Below are positions 1 through 6,640 of a stretch of 11,039 bases of DNA, piece by piece. The first letter of the stretch is position 1. Each line of letters starts with the position of its first letter. Both the position numbers and the translations under genes were made by a program. The notes under the pieces were generated by a model. It was not told where the DNA came from. It ran no database searches and saw nothing but the letters and a program-made list of their open reading frames with translations. This DNA is from Eubacterium sp. GTDB lineage: Bacteria; Bacillota; Clostridia; Lachnospirales; Lachnospiraceae. Location: contig JAFSTZ010000382.1 of the NCBI GenBank assembly GCA_017445525.1, positions 1 through 11,039 of the forward strand, given 5' to 3'.

Positions 1-284
1 CTTTGTTTTCCTCTAAAAAAAGTGGCAGCAAAACGCTCCCACTTTTTTTGCGGGCAGGAGCCGGACTTCAGTGCTGCACGCAACTCCACATAACATCCGC
101 AGGCAAGGCATGTAGCCTCAGACAGCCTGTCGCATGTCAGACATACTCTCAGACGATCGGACCGGACATCTTCGGATGCCCGGTCTTTTTCTCTGATCTT
201 TTCTATAAATGGCTTCAGATACTCTGTCAGATCTCTTGGCAGACCGGCCTGCAGATCACAGAGTTTACATATATTATCGCTCAT
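1..284 (-). CDS. DUF6171-like small cysteine-rich protein, C-terminus cut by window edge
   Basis: Reading the minus strand from the ATG at 284 gives 94 codons with no stop before the window ends, so the gene is partial at its 3' end. The protein begins MSDNICKLCDLQAG, then has a charged helical stretch, then a Cys-dense core: CLTCD, CLACGCYVELRAA and SCPQKKW. The C-x2-C, C-x2-C and C-x2-C-x-C pairs look like metal-binding knuckles, and the C-G-C-[YF]-V-E-x-R-A-A ... C-P-x-K-x-W signature is what I know as the DUF6171 family of Clostridia; its function is unknown. Such proteins are short, so few residues are probably missing. It starts 47 bp after the GH51 stop on the same strand and could be the last cistron of that operon, although its ribosome binding site (GGAAAA) is weak. 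A link to arabinan use is not implied by its sequence. Confidence 0.8.
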   Translation of the reverse strand, partial: MSDNICKLCDLQAGLPRDLTEYLKPFIEKIREKDRASEDVRSDRLRVCLTCDRLSEATCLACGCYVELRAALKSGSCPQKKWERFAATFFRGKQ

Positions 285-331
285 ACTTTTTCCATAACTA
301 TCCGTTGTGACAATCGGCACCGGATGACAGG

Positions 332-1837
332 TCACTTACCCAGTCGCAACATAACTACACTGCAAGGCGGAAGCGTAATACCGATAGTTCCATCCGTAGT
401 CCTGTAATCACTGAACTCTTCCTCAACTACCGTATCCGGAGCGTCAAAGGTATTGTGTGCATGCATCTCACCTGTCACGATACGGGCATCCGCCACATCT
501 GCCGTACGTCCCGCTATCACTACCTCAATGTCCTTTGCTTCATCGGTTGACAGGTTATTGATTGTAACCGTGATGATACCGTCCTTATCAACAGATACTG
601 ACTGTGTCACCTCCGGCACCTTCCACTCATCCGGACCGGCAGTCTCCACACCCGATACGGATGTTTCAAGCAGATCCGCCCCTTGATGATATCTGTACAT
701 ATGCATAACGTGATATGTTGGAGTCTTTATCATCCTGTCTCCCTCAGTCAGGATGACTGCCTGCAAAACATTTACCATCTGTGCAAGATTTGCCATCTTC
801 ACACGATCTGAGTGATTGTTGAAAATATTCAAAGTGATACCTGCTACAAGCGCATCTCTCACAGTGTTTTGCTGGTACAGAAATCCGGGATTGGTTCCCG
901 GCTCACAGGTGTACCAGGTTCCCCATTCATCTACTACCATACCGATATTCTTATCCGGATCATAGCTGTCCATGATAGCTCCGTGACGGGTCACGAGGGT
1001 ATCCATATAGAGAGCCTTGAACAGAGTTTTGTACCATACTTCTTCATCAAAGTCGGTAGAGCTTCCTTTTATCTCCCACCCCTCCGGGTGTACATAGTAA
1101 TGCAGTGACAGTCCGTTCATAAATCCGTGAAACTGTGGCGGAGTATGATCATGAGTCACGTCAAGTACCGTCTTTGTCCAGTGATAATCGTCGACATTTG
1201 CACCGCCGCAGATCTTGGATATAGGCTTTTCCGGATCATATACACGAACATAAGTCTGATATCTTCTGTACAGATCAGCATAGTAGGATGGACGCATATT
1301 CCCGCCACATCCCCAGTTCTCGTTGCCTACACCGAAGTAATCGATCTTCCACGGATCCTTGTGTCCGTTCTCCTCGCGCAGTTTTGCCATAGGCGATACG
1401 CCCTCAAAGGTCATGTATTCAACCCACTCGGACATCTCCTGCACCGTGCCGGAGCCGACGTTTCCATTTATATAGGTCTTGCATCCTATCTGATCACAAA
1501 GCTCAAAAAACTCATGTGTTCCAAAACTGTTATCCTCTACTACTCCGCCCCAGTGTGTGTTTACCATGCGCTTGCGAGTTTCCTTCGGGCCGATGCCGTC
1601 CTTCCAGTGATACTCGTCTGCAAAGCAGCCTCCCGGCCAACGCAACACCGGCACCTGAAGCTCCTTCAATGCTTCAACCACATCGGTCCTCATGCCATTT
1701 TTATTGGGGATATCCGAGTCCTCTCCGACATAGATGCCCTCGTAGATACATCTGCCGAGATGCTCTGAGAAATGTCCGTAGATCTCAGGCTCTATCCTGC
1801 TCTTTTTTACCTTGTCATTGATGACTATTCTGATCAT
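332..1837 (-). CDS. GH51 alpha-L-arabinofuranosidase, intracellular
   Basis: Predicted to release terminal non-reducing alpha-L-arabinofuranosyl residues from arabino-oligosaccharides by the retaining mechanism of glycoside hydrolase family 51. The 501-residue product has the expected family length. Visible landmarks are [13 protein letters not shown] near residues 66-78, the acid/base Glu173 in GVGNENWG (positions 169-176), and the nucleophile Glu304 in VVDEWGTWY (301-309), on a TIM barrel followed by a C-terminal beta domain. No signal peptide is present, so it acts in the cytosol. The open frame extends upstream to 1900, but the start chosen is the ATG at 1837, because MIRIVINDK is the usual family beginning and an AGGAGGT lies 4 nt before it; the upstream extension overlaps the preceding gene. 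Only 2 bp separate it from the GH43 stop, indicating co-transcription and probably translational coupling. Exact linkage preference (1,2; 1,3; 1,5) cannot be read from sequence. An abfA-like role is likely. Confidence 0.95.
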   Translation of the reverse strand: MIRIVINDKVKKSRIEPEIYGHFSEHLGRCIYEGIYVGEDSDIPNKNGMRTDVVEALKELQVPVLRWPGGCFADEYHWKDGIGPKETRKRMVNTHWGGVVEDNSFGTHEFFELCDQIGCKTYINGNVGSGTVQEMSEWVEYMTFEGVSPMAKLREENGHKDPWKIDYFGVGNENWGCGGNMRPSYYADLYRRYQTYVRVYDPEKPISKICGGANVDDYHWTKTVLDVTHDHTPPQFHGFMNGLSLHYYVHPEGWEIKGSSTDFDEEVWYKTLFKALYMDTLVTRHGAIMDSYDPDKNIGMVVDEWGTWYTCEPGTNPGFLYQQNTVRDALVAGITLNIFNNHSDRVKMANLAQMVNVLQAVILTEGDRMIKTPTYHVMHMYRYHQGADLLETSVSGVETAGPDEWKVPEVTQSVSVDKDGIITVTINNLSTDEAKDIEVVIAGRTADVADARIVTGEMHAHNTFDAPDTVVEEEFSDYRTTDGTIGITLPPCSVVMLRLGK

Positions 1838-1839
1838 TT

Positions 1840-3411
1840 CTACCTCCTGTACTGCACACCCCAGATGGTCTGGTTGTTTGACCCGACCGCCATGATGCAC
1901 CTTGTATTGTTACCGGCTTCATCCGGCATATCCGCGATAACACCGCTGTACTCCACATCGCCTACCACAAGCTTTATCTTGTTTGTACCTTCCTGAACCT
2001 CATAGGTACCTGTGCACTCCTTGTCATCCATGGTGCCTGTTATAGTTCCGTCACTCAACTCACACGGCTCGGATTCCCTGATCTTTGATGATATATCAAA
2101 TCCAAAGTTCAGCATATGATAAGTTCCGGATACATCCGCTGCCTTATATGTCTGATCCTCAGCCGTATTCTCACCCGTTGTCTCAAACGGAGCCGCCACA
2201 TACCACCCGGTCTCTGTCATGTACAACCTGTGAACTCTCGGCTCATGATACTCCGAGCCACTGTCAAATCTGGTATGAAAGGTTATATAAAGCTTTCCGT
2301 CATCTCCGGTAAAAGTCGACTGTCCACCCGGTGCCATATACGCAGTCTCCAGACTCGGGAACTTATAATTCCCCATCATCTTTACTCCGTAGTTGTAGAA
2401 ATCCTCCTCGTCGGCCGGCGTTTTGCCCTGAGCATCCACATAAGGTCCGGTAGGAGCCTCAGAACGGAAAACTCTTACCTGATAACCACCATCTCTCTTC
2501 AGCTCGCCAAAGGACAAAAACAGATAGTAGTATCCCGATTCCTTATCATAGTGAATATACGGTCCCTCCATGGCATGGTGACCGCCGCCGAGCAGATGAT
2601 AGCCGAAGTATCTGTCTACTCCTGCTGCCTCGTCCTCCGCCGGATGTTTGGGGAGTCCTGTCGACGGATCTATCTCCAATAAAAATATCCCGCCTGACCA
2701 GGATCCGTAAACCATCCACATAGTTCCCATCTCATCAGTAAAAATAGCGGGATCTATGCAGTTTGGCCATCTCTTGTTATCATATCCGCCGTATGCAAGA
2801 TACTTCTCGGTGTCTCCCTTTTTACCCAGCACTTCTTTGAGATCGGTAGAGGCGATATCTTTTTTTCCGAAGCCTGAGTATAACAAAACATCTGTAAAAG
2901 TATACGGTCCCTCGGGAGTATCGGAGATGCCCAGAGTGAGAGTTGATTTTATATAAGTGGAAGAAGTACAGAAATACATCAGATACTTTTTCATGGTTTC
3001 ATTATAATAAATATTTGACGCCCAGATAGAGTAGCTGCCCTGCTCATTCTTCCCGACGTACTTGAAAGCATCCAGATCTCCGGAAAAGATATTATCAAAC
3101 ATCTTGTTGCCGTTCCTGACATACTCCCACGAAGACAGATCATCAGACTTGGCTATGACCTGATGCGAGCCTGTCATATAGTAGGTTCCGTCCGCTGCGA
3201 TGATCTGTGGATCGTGGCAGGACAGCTCGTAGGAAGTGTTTCCAACCTTGATCTGATCTACCGGCAGGACATCCCCGCTTTCTGTTGCAGTCTGTGTCGT
3301 CTCTCCGGTTTCGGTCTTACCATCCTCAGTCGCACCCCCGGCACCACACCCGCTGCAGATGAGCCCGAGGCTGAGTCCGATCGCAAGTATTTTTTTTGCT
3401 CTGTTTATCAT
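1840..3411 (-). CDS. GH43 endo-alpha-1,5-L-arabinanase-like lipoprotein
   Basis: A 523-residue exported glycoside hydrolase, probably cutting the arabinan backbone at the cell surface. Residues 1-22 form a lipoprotein signal: positive start (NRAKK), hydrophobic core, and CSGC with Cys22 as the likely lipidated residue; position -3 is Cys rather than the usual Leu. A Thr/Glu/Gly-rich linker (23-50) precedes the five-bladed GH43 propeller. The three catalytic acids are visible: general base Asp67 in CHDPQI, pKa-modulating Asp220 in CIDPAIF, and general acid Glu282 in AMEGPYI. His379 in YITFHTRF fits the central metal-binding His. Residues about 424-523 look like the beta-barrel C-terminal domain (GH43_C type) found in Bacillus Abn2-like endo-arabinanases, which is the main reason for the endo call. 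The start at 3411 has AGGAG 6 nt upstream. Second gene of the arabinan operon. An arabinofuranosidase or xylosidase activity remains possible, since GH43 specificity is hard to predict. Confidence 0.9.
   Translation of the reverse strand: MINRAKKILAIGLSLGLICSGCGAGGATEDGKTETGETTQTATESGDVLPVDQIKVGNTSYELSCHDPQIIAADGTYYMTGSHQVIAKSDDLSSWEYVRNGNKMFDNIFSGDLDAFKYVGKNEQGSYSIWASNIYYNETMKKYLMYFCTSSTYIKSTLTLGISDTPEGPYTFTDVLLYSGFGKKDIASTDLKEVLGKKGDTEKYLAYGGYDNKRWPNCIDPAIFTDEMGTMWMVYGSWSGGIFLLEIDPSTGLPKHPAEDEAAGVDRYFGYHLLGGGHHAMEGPYIHYDKESGYYYLFLSFGELKRDGGYQVRVFRSEAPTGPYVDAQGKTPADEEDFYNYGVKMMGNYKFPSLETAYMAPGGQSTFTGDDGKLYITFHTRFDSGSEYHEPRVHRLYMTETGWYVAAPFETTGENTAEDQTYKAADVSGTYHMLNFGFDISSKIRESEPCELSDGTITGTMDDKECTGTYEVQEGTNKIKLVVGDVEYSGVIADMPDEAGNNTRCIMAVGSNNQTIWGVQYRR
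1842..1848 (-). promoter_or_regulatory. Shine-Dalgarno of GH51 formed by the GH43 stop region
   Basis: On the minus strand the codons AGG AGG TAG (two Arg and the stop of the upstream GH43 gene) read AGGAGGT, a full anti-Shine-Dalgarno match, 4 nt before the GH51 ATG at 1837. Ribosomes finishing GH43 sit on this site. It decides the GH51 start. Confidence 0.85.
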
Positions 3412-3430
3412 ATTCCGCTCCTGTCACCGC

Positions 3431-3453
3431 GTAACCGGATATGCTCCGGTCAC
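3431..3453 (-). other. Intercistronic RNA hairpin between the two GH43 genes
   Basis: In the 77-bp gap between the GH43 genes the minus-strand transcript can form a 9-bp stem (GUGACCGGA with UCCGGUUAC, one G-U pair) closed by the 5-nt loop GCAUA. No U-run follows, so it is not an intrinsic terminator. It lies just upstream of the ribosome binding site of the lipoprotein gene and could act in mRNA processing, stability or differential expression. Only the pairing is seen; the role is inferred. Confidence 0.5.
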
Positions 3454-3488
3454 ATCTGTATATCTTTTCTGTTTATCTGTTATCTTCA

Positions 3489-4433
3489 TCAAAGATTAAA
3501 CACAGGTCTGTCGTTTTCATCCCAGTCAAGCTTCATCAAAAATGCATGACGGTTCGGATTGTACAGAGGGTCACCGACTATCTCTGTCTCAGTACGTGCG
3601 TGGTATACCATCACGTCGTTCCCATCTGCATCCGTGGTAAAGTAGTTATGTCCCGGACCATAGATCCCTTTCTCATAATCACTTTTCAGCACAGGGTATC
3701 TGTCTTTCTTCCAATTCAGCGGATCGAGCAGATCCGTTCCCGTCTTCGCACTCATCATCCCGATACAGTAGTTAACTCCGGTATCGTTGGCAGAAAATGT
3801 AAGATAGATGTTGTCTGCTCTTTTTATCACACCGGGTCCCTCATCAACCCAGAAGCTTCCTCTCTCCCAGTCGTAGTCCGGAGTTGTAAGCAGCACCTGA
3901 ACGGTCTTCAGCTTCGTCGGCGACTCCATCTCGGCGATATAGAGATTGGATATCTGCTTGCCGACTCCTACCTTTTCCGCCCATACGCAATACCACCTGC
4001 CGGCATCCTCAAACACAGTCATATCAAGCGAAAAAGCCTCAAACGAAAACTCATCATCGTCTGCCGGCTGCATCTTGCCGCACTCTGTCCAGGGATCCTT
4101 CATAGGATCCGATCCTTCACAGTGGAGCACATAAGGACGGATCTTCCACACATCTTCCTTCTCCCCGCCTGCAAAATATATATACCACTCTCCGTCTATC
4201 CTATGAAGCTCCGGAGCCCATATATGCTTACTCATCGGACCGGACTCGTGACAGTGCCAGATCTCAATCTCCTCAGCTTCAGCCAATGTCTCAAGCTCAT
4301 CCGAGCATCGGAGTGCTATCCTGTCATACTCCGGCACCGACGCCGTGAAGTAGTATTTTCCGTCCTCGAGAGTCACATAAGGATCTGCTCTCTGAAGTAT
4401 CCAGGGTTTTCCGTAGCATTCATTTTTGTCCAT
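3489..4433 (-). CDS. GH43 arabinofuranosidase-like enzyme, intracellular (exo-type)
   Basis: A 314-residue single-domain glycoside hydrolase family 43 protein without signal peptide, so probably cytosolic. The inverting triad is visible: general base Asp17 in QRADPYV, pKa-modulating Asp137 in FSLDMTV, and general acid Glu198 in WVDEGPGV; His262 in GPGHNYF marks the family metal/substrate site. The compact size, the APELHRIDGEWYIYFAGG segment (73-90) and the absence of an accessory domain resemble exo-acting 1,5-alpha-L-arabinofuranosidases (SaAraf43A-like, GH43 subfamily 26 as far as I can judge). It would trim imported arabino-oligosaccharides together with GH51. The frame is open to 4475, but the ATG at 4433 is preferred: GGAGGT lies 4 nt upstream, MDKNECYGKPWILQRADP is a typical beginning, and the 4475 codon lacks a good ribosome binding site. 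It is the first gene of the operon, 77 bp before the lipoprotein gene. Confidence 0.9.
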   Translation of the reverse strand: MDKNECYGKPWILQRADPYVTLEDGKYYFTASVPEYDRIALRCSDELETLAEAEEIEIWHCHESGPMSKHIWAPELHRIDGEWYIYFAGGEKEDVWKIRPYVLHCEGSDPMKDPWTECGKMQPADDDEFSFEAFSLDMTVFEDAGRWYCVWAEKVGVGKQISNLYIAEMESPTKLKTVQVLLTTPDYDWERGSFWVDEGPGVIKRADNIYLTFSANDTGVNYCIGMMSAKTGTDLLDPLNWKKDRYPVLKSDYEKGIYGPGHNYFTTDADGNDVMVYHARTETEIVGDPLYNPNRHAFLMKLDWDENDRPVFNL

Positions 4434-4504
4434 GATTACCTCCGTTATAACGATATTGACCGGGATCCTTTCCATCTATCTGACACTCTCGGAGAAGGCT
4501 ACCG

Positions 4505-4519
4505 ACATTATAATAATGT
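4505..4519. promoter_or_regulatory. 15-bp inverted repeat overlapping a TATAAT box; candidate operator
   Basis: ACATTA and TAATGT form a perfect 6-bp inverted repeat around TAA. On the minus strand the site contains a perfect TATAAT (4512 to 4507), about 75 bp before the first GH43 start. A matching -35 is poor (TTCAAT, 18-bp spacing), so this is either a weak activator-dependent promoter of the arabinan operon or an operator downstream of the promoter at 4575-4603. No regulator gene is in the window. Confidence 0.4.
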
Positions 4520-4551
4520 TACTGTGTATTATTGAATTATTTTAATATTGA

Positions 4552-4563
4552 TAAAATATTTTA
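4552..4563. promoter_or_regulatory. 12-bp perfect palindrome in the divergent region
   Basis: TAAAATATTTTA is its own reverse complement. It lies about 120 bp upstream of the first arabinan gene, just past the expected transcription start of the minus-strand promoter at 4575-4603. In such AT-rich DNA a palindrome of this length can arise by chance, so an operator role is only a possibility. Confidence 0.3.
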
Positions 4564-4575
4564 GATTTTTCTAAA
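4560..4575. promoter_or_regulatory. 16-bp inverted repeat over the likely arabinan-operon start site
   Basis: TTTAGA and TCTAAA form a perfect 6-bp inverted repeat with spacer TTTT. It abuts the minus-strand TATAAT at 4575-4580 and would cover the transcription start (about 4568), the usual position of a repressor site. It overlaps the end of the palindrome at 4552-4563. Confidence 0.4.
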
Positions 4576-4603
4576 TTATACACGAGAATTATAGATTTGA
4601 CAA
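4575..4603 (-). promoter_or_regulatory. Candidate sigma-A promoter of the arabinan operon
   Basis: On the minus strand TTGTCA (4603 to 4598) and a perfect TATAAT (4580 to 4575) are separated by exactly 17 bp. This is the best minus-strand match in the gap. It predicts a leader of about 130 nt before the GH43 ATG at 4433. A second possible -10 lies at 4507-4512. Confidence 0.55.
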
Positions 4604-4708
4604 GAGTTTTTTATATTTTTTTGAAAAAAAGTCAGATTGCACAAAAGAAAAAGACGATTTTGGTGAAATATACGGCAAGCTGTTGTACTATGTCTCTCCG
4701 GACTCCTA

Positions 4709-4737
4709 TTGACAAAAAAACAACATAAGTATAGAAT
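4709..4737 (+). promoter_or_regulatory. Strong sigma-A promoter of the protease/LRR pair
   Basis: A perfect TTGACA (4709-4714), a 17-bp spacer and TAGAAT (4732-4737) make a near-consensus vegetative promoter facing the protease gene. An A-run follows the -35. The predicted leader is about 65 nt and ends with AAGGAG (4798-4803), 7 nt before the ATG at 4811. Confidence 0.8.
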
Positions 4738-4810
4738 AAACGAGTGATCGCATAATATCTTTACATAAAACGGTCAAGGAATTATACAGTAAGAAGCAAG
4801 GAGCATTTAT

Positions 4811-6640
4811 ATGAAAAAGGGTTTAGCTGCATTGGTTATTACATCATTGCTAATGAGAACGGTACTGAATACCGGTATGGCGGCAAGCAAACCGGACTGT
4901 AAAGCATCTGAAGCCGGAAGCAGTATCTCAGTTATGCATAACGATGATCAACAGATCATAAAAACCGGAGACAAAAACAGGATAAAGGTCGGCATAGTTG
5001 ACTCAGGTGTTGATTATTCCGAGGATATCAATGTCAAAAAAGCAAAGAACTTTGTAGATGAGTATGTCGACAAGGGTTTTATGTTCTCTGATCTGTCAGG
5101 CCACGGTACCGCTGTTGCAGGTGTTATAGCAGCCAACACCGAAGGCAAGACGCAAGGCATCAACCCCGATGCATTGATATACTCGGCTGATGTGCTTGAT
5201 GAGCAAAGTACATCAACAGTAGATCGCTTGGTCGAGGGGATTGACTGGCTCATCAGGGAAAAAGTCAACATCATCAATATAAGCTGCGGGACTGATAAGG
5301 ACTCAGAAAAGCTTCACAGCATCATCAAAAAAGCGTATAACCAAGGGATCCTCCTGATCGCTGCAGCAGGCAAGGGTGATAAGATCAGTTATCCGGCTAA
5401 ATACAAAGAAGTAGTTGCAGTCGGTGCTGTAGACGATGATGGAGTGATCATGAGCGACTCACCCTCCGGTCCCGAGATCGAGGTTGTCGCTCCGGGCAAG
5501 GACGTGACAACGTACGGTTCCTTCGGTGATCTGTGCCGGGTATCCGGTACCAGCATATCAGCCCCATATGTGAGCGGTCTCGCATCACTTCTTTGGCAGA
5601 AGTATCCTGACAGATCAGCAGGATTTATCAGGCAGCTGCTTCGAGAAAGTGCTAAACCTCTCGGTGATGCTTGTCACTATGGCTACGGTCTTGTTGATCG
5701 TACAGCTGCCTTGGATAAATACGATGACGTACTTTCAAAGTATGATGAAACAACGAGCACCGGCTTCTCATACGATGAAAGCAGTTTGAACACCTCTGAT
5801 ACAGGCAAAGTAAGAGGCTTTTGGAGTCTCGTTGAGCACGAGGGTGTCGTAGTGTTTAACAGTCAGATACTGAAGGAAGGAGCGATCTGGCCCGATAATG
5901 TTTCATCCTCTGTCGAGGGAATGGTTGAGAATCCCGAGTTTCACGGATTGTACCGGGCAAATTATGTAAAATCAAGTATTTATATCTCAAAGGTTGCTTC
6001 CATACTGAGCAAGACAGGGAAGTTTCCAAAGGCACATACGAAGTTTGAAAAAAAGGTTGAAAAAGCAGCCAAAAATGGCTTCGATCTTTACAAACTGAAA
6101 GAAAAAAAAGATAAGTCATTATTTGTTTACGGTATGGCTATCCACGCTGCAACTGATGTTTTTGCACACAGCTCAACAGGAGTAGCCGGAAAGACTCGAA
6201 ATGCCTTATATAAAAAAAGCGTCAAAAAGCTGGTCAAAAGCTGGAAAAGGATCAAGCACGGTCCCAGAGATCCTGCAACCGGAGGATTTTATACCAAAAC
6301 AAACATGGCGGACGACAATATCTGTATTCCCAGAAGATATAAAATTGCAGCAAAGAAGACATGTAACTGGATACTGAAAAAAGCTGTACTAAAAAACAGA
6401 GCTGCCACTACCGATATGTATTCAAATATAAAATGGTACAAAAGTATCGCAGAGATAAAAAAATACGGAAACACTAAAGGTGACATAAAGAAAAAGAAGG
6501 CTTTTCTGATACAATCCTTCGGTGTGATAAAGCTTGAAAAATACTTAAAGGGCGCAAGTTCAAGAAAGGTAAAAGCAGTAGCTGAAAATCTTGCAGATTC
6601 TAACATAAGAGGGGTGATAAAAAAATGGGCAAAAGACTGA
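4811..6640 (+). CDS. Exported subtilisin-family (S8) protease fused to a zinc-PLC/S1-P1-like C-terminal domain
   Basis: A 609-residue protein with an N-terminal signal peptide (about 1-25, cleavage near GMAAS). The subtilase domain spans about 57-300 with Asp64 in GIVDSGVD, His98 in SGHGTAVAGVIAA and Ser248 in SGTSISAPYVSG, so the triad is complete. The oxyanion-hole motif, normally AAGN, reads AAAGKGD with Lys188 in the Asn place. Only about 30 residues separate signal and catalytic domain, too few for an I9 propeptide. Residues about 335-460 resemble zinc-dependent phospholipase C: Trp338, His343 (VEHEGVVVFNSQIL), Asp362 (GAIWPD), His378 (FHGLY) and H445-x3-D449-x3-H453 (YGMAIHAATDVFAHS). 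The expected later H-x3-E is not obvious. The tail (460-609) is Lys-rich and unrecognised. The start is supported by AAGGAG 7 nt upstream. The 3' end overlaps the LRR gene by 16 nt, implying coupled expression. Subtilase assignment is firm; the PLC-like fold is from motif spacing only, and lipase activity is not claimed. Confidence 0.85.
   Translation: MKKGLAALVITSLLMRTVLNTGMAASKPDCKASEAGSSISVMHNDDQQIIKTGDKNRIKVGIVDSGVDYSEDINVKKAKNFVDEYVDKGFMFSDLSGHGTAVAGVIAANTEGKTQGINPDALIYSADVLDEQSTSTVDRLVEGIDWLIREKVNIINISCGTDKDSEKLHSIIKKAYNQGILLIAAAGKGDKISYPAKYKEVVAVGAVDDDGVIMSDSPSGPEIEVVAPGKDVTTYGSFGDLCRVSGTSISAPYVSGLASLLWQKYPDRSAGFIRQLLRESAKPLGDACHYGYGLVDRTAALDKYDDVLSKYDETTSTGFSYDESSLNTSDTGKVRGFWSLVEHEGVVVFNSQILKEGAIWPDNVSSSVEGMVENPEFHGLYRANYVKSSIYISKVASILSKTGKFPKAHTKFEKKVEKAAKNGFDLYKLKEKKDKSLFVYGMAIHAATDVFAHSSTGVAGKTRNALYKKSVKKLVKSWKRIKHGPRDPATGGFYTKTNMADDNICIPRRYKIAAKKTCNWILKKAVLKNRAATTDMYSNIKWYKSIAEIKKYGNTKGDIKKKKAFLIQSFGVIKLEKYLKGASSRKVKAVAENLADSNIRGVIKKWAKD
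6610..6618 (+). promoter_or_regulatory. Ribosome binding site of the LRR gene, inside the protease gene
   Basis: AGGGGTGAT, matching the GGTGAT part of the anti-Shine-Dalgarno complement, ends 6 nt before the ATG at 6625 and favours that start. A second in-frame ATG at 6640 overlaps the protease stop as TGATG, but has no comparable site before it and would shorten the positive signal-peptide start (MGKRLMIK). Confidence 0.6.

Larger units (their letters stand above)
4434..4810. other. Divergent intergenic region, mostly AT-rich (377 bp)
   Basis: This gap separates the minus-strand arabinan operon from the plus-strand protease/LRR pair. Most of it is very AT-rich and holds the promoters and inverted repeats listed separately. 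A short patch at about 4668-4708 is clearly richer in G and C than its surroundings and is not explained by a promoter. No complete gene is seen: the longest start-less open stretch (about 4575-4710, plus strand) has no ATG and overlaps candidate promoter elements. Confidence 0.7.

Noticed and set aside
3..407. Plus-strand open frame of 134 codons at the window start
   Set aside because: The opposite strand encodes the conserved Cys pattern of a DUF6171 protein and the end of GH51; the plus-strand product shows no family features.
3441..4535. Long plus-strand open frame (364 codons) opposite the first GH43 gene
   Set aside because: It lies antisense to a gene with clear GH43 catalytic motifs, its protein is Cys/His/Arg-rich with no recognisable domain, and it has no ribosome binding site. 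It is a shadow of the real gene.
4597..4602. Second TTGACA on the plus strand in the divergent region
   Set aside because: No acceptable -10 lies 16-18 bp downstream (the sequence there is TTTGAA), and the same bases are better used as the minus-strand -35.
4575..4710. Start-less plus-strand reading frame of about 45 codons
   Set aside because: It has no ATG, GTG or TTG with a ribosome binding site, is AT-rich and overlaps promoter elements. The GC-richer end is noted as a finding instead.
6625..6640. Possible frameshift merging the protease and LRR genes into one polypeptide
   Set aside because: The LRR frame has its own ribosome binding site, ATG and signal peptide at the junction, so two separate exported proteins are the simpler reading.
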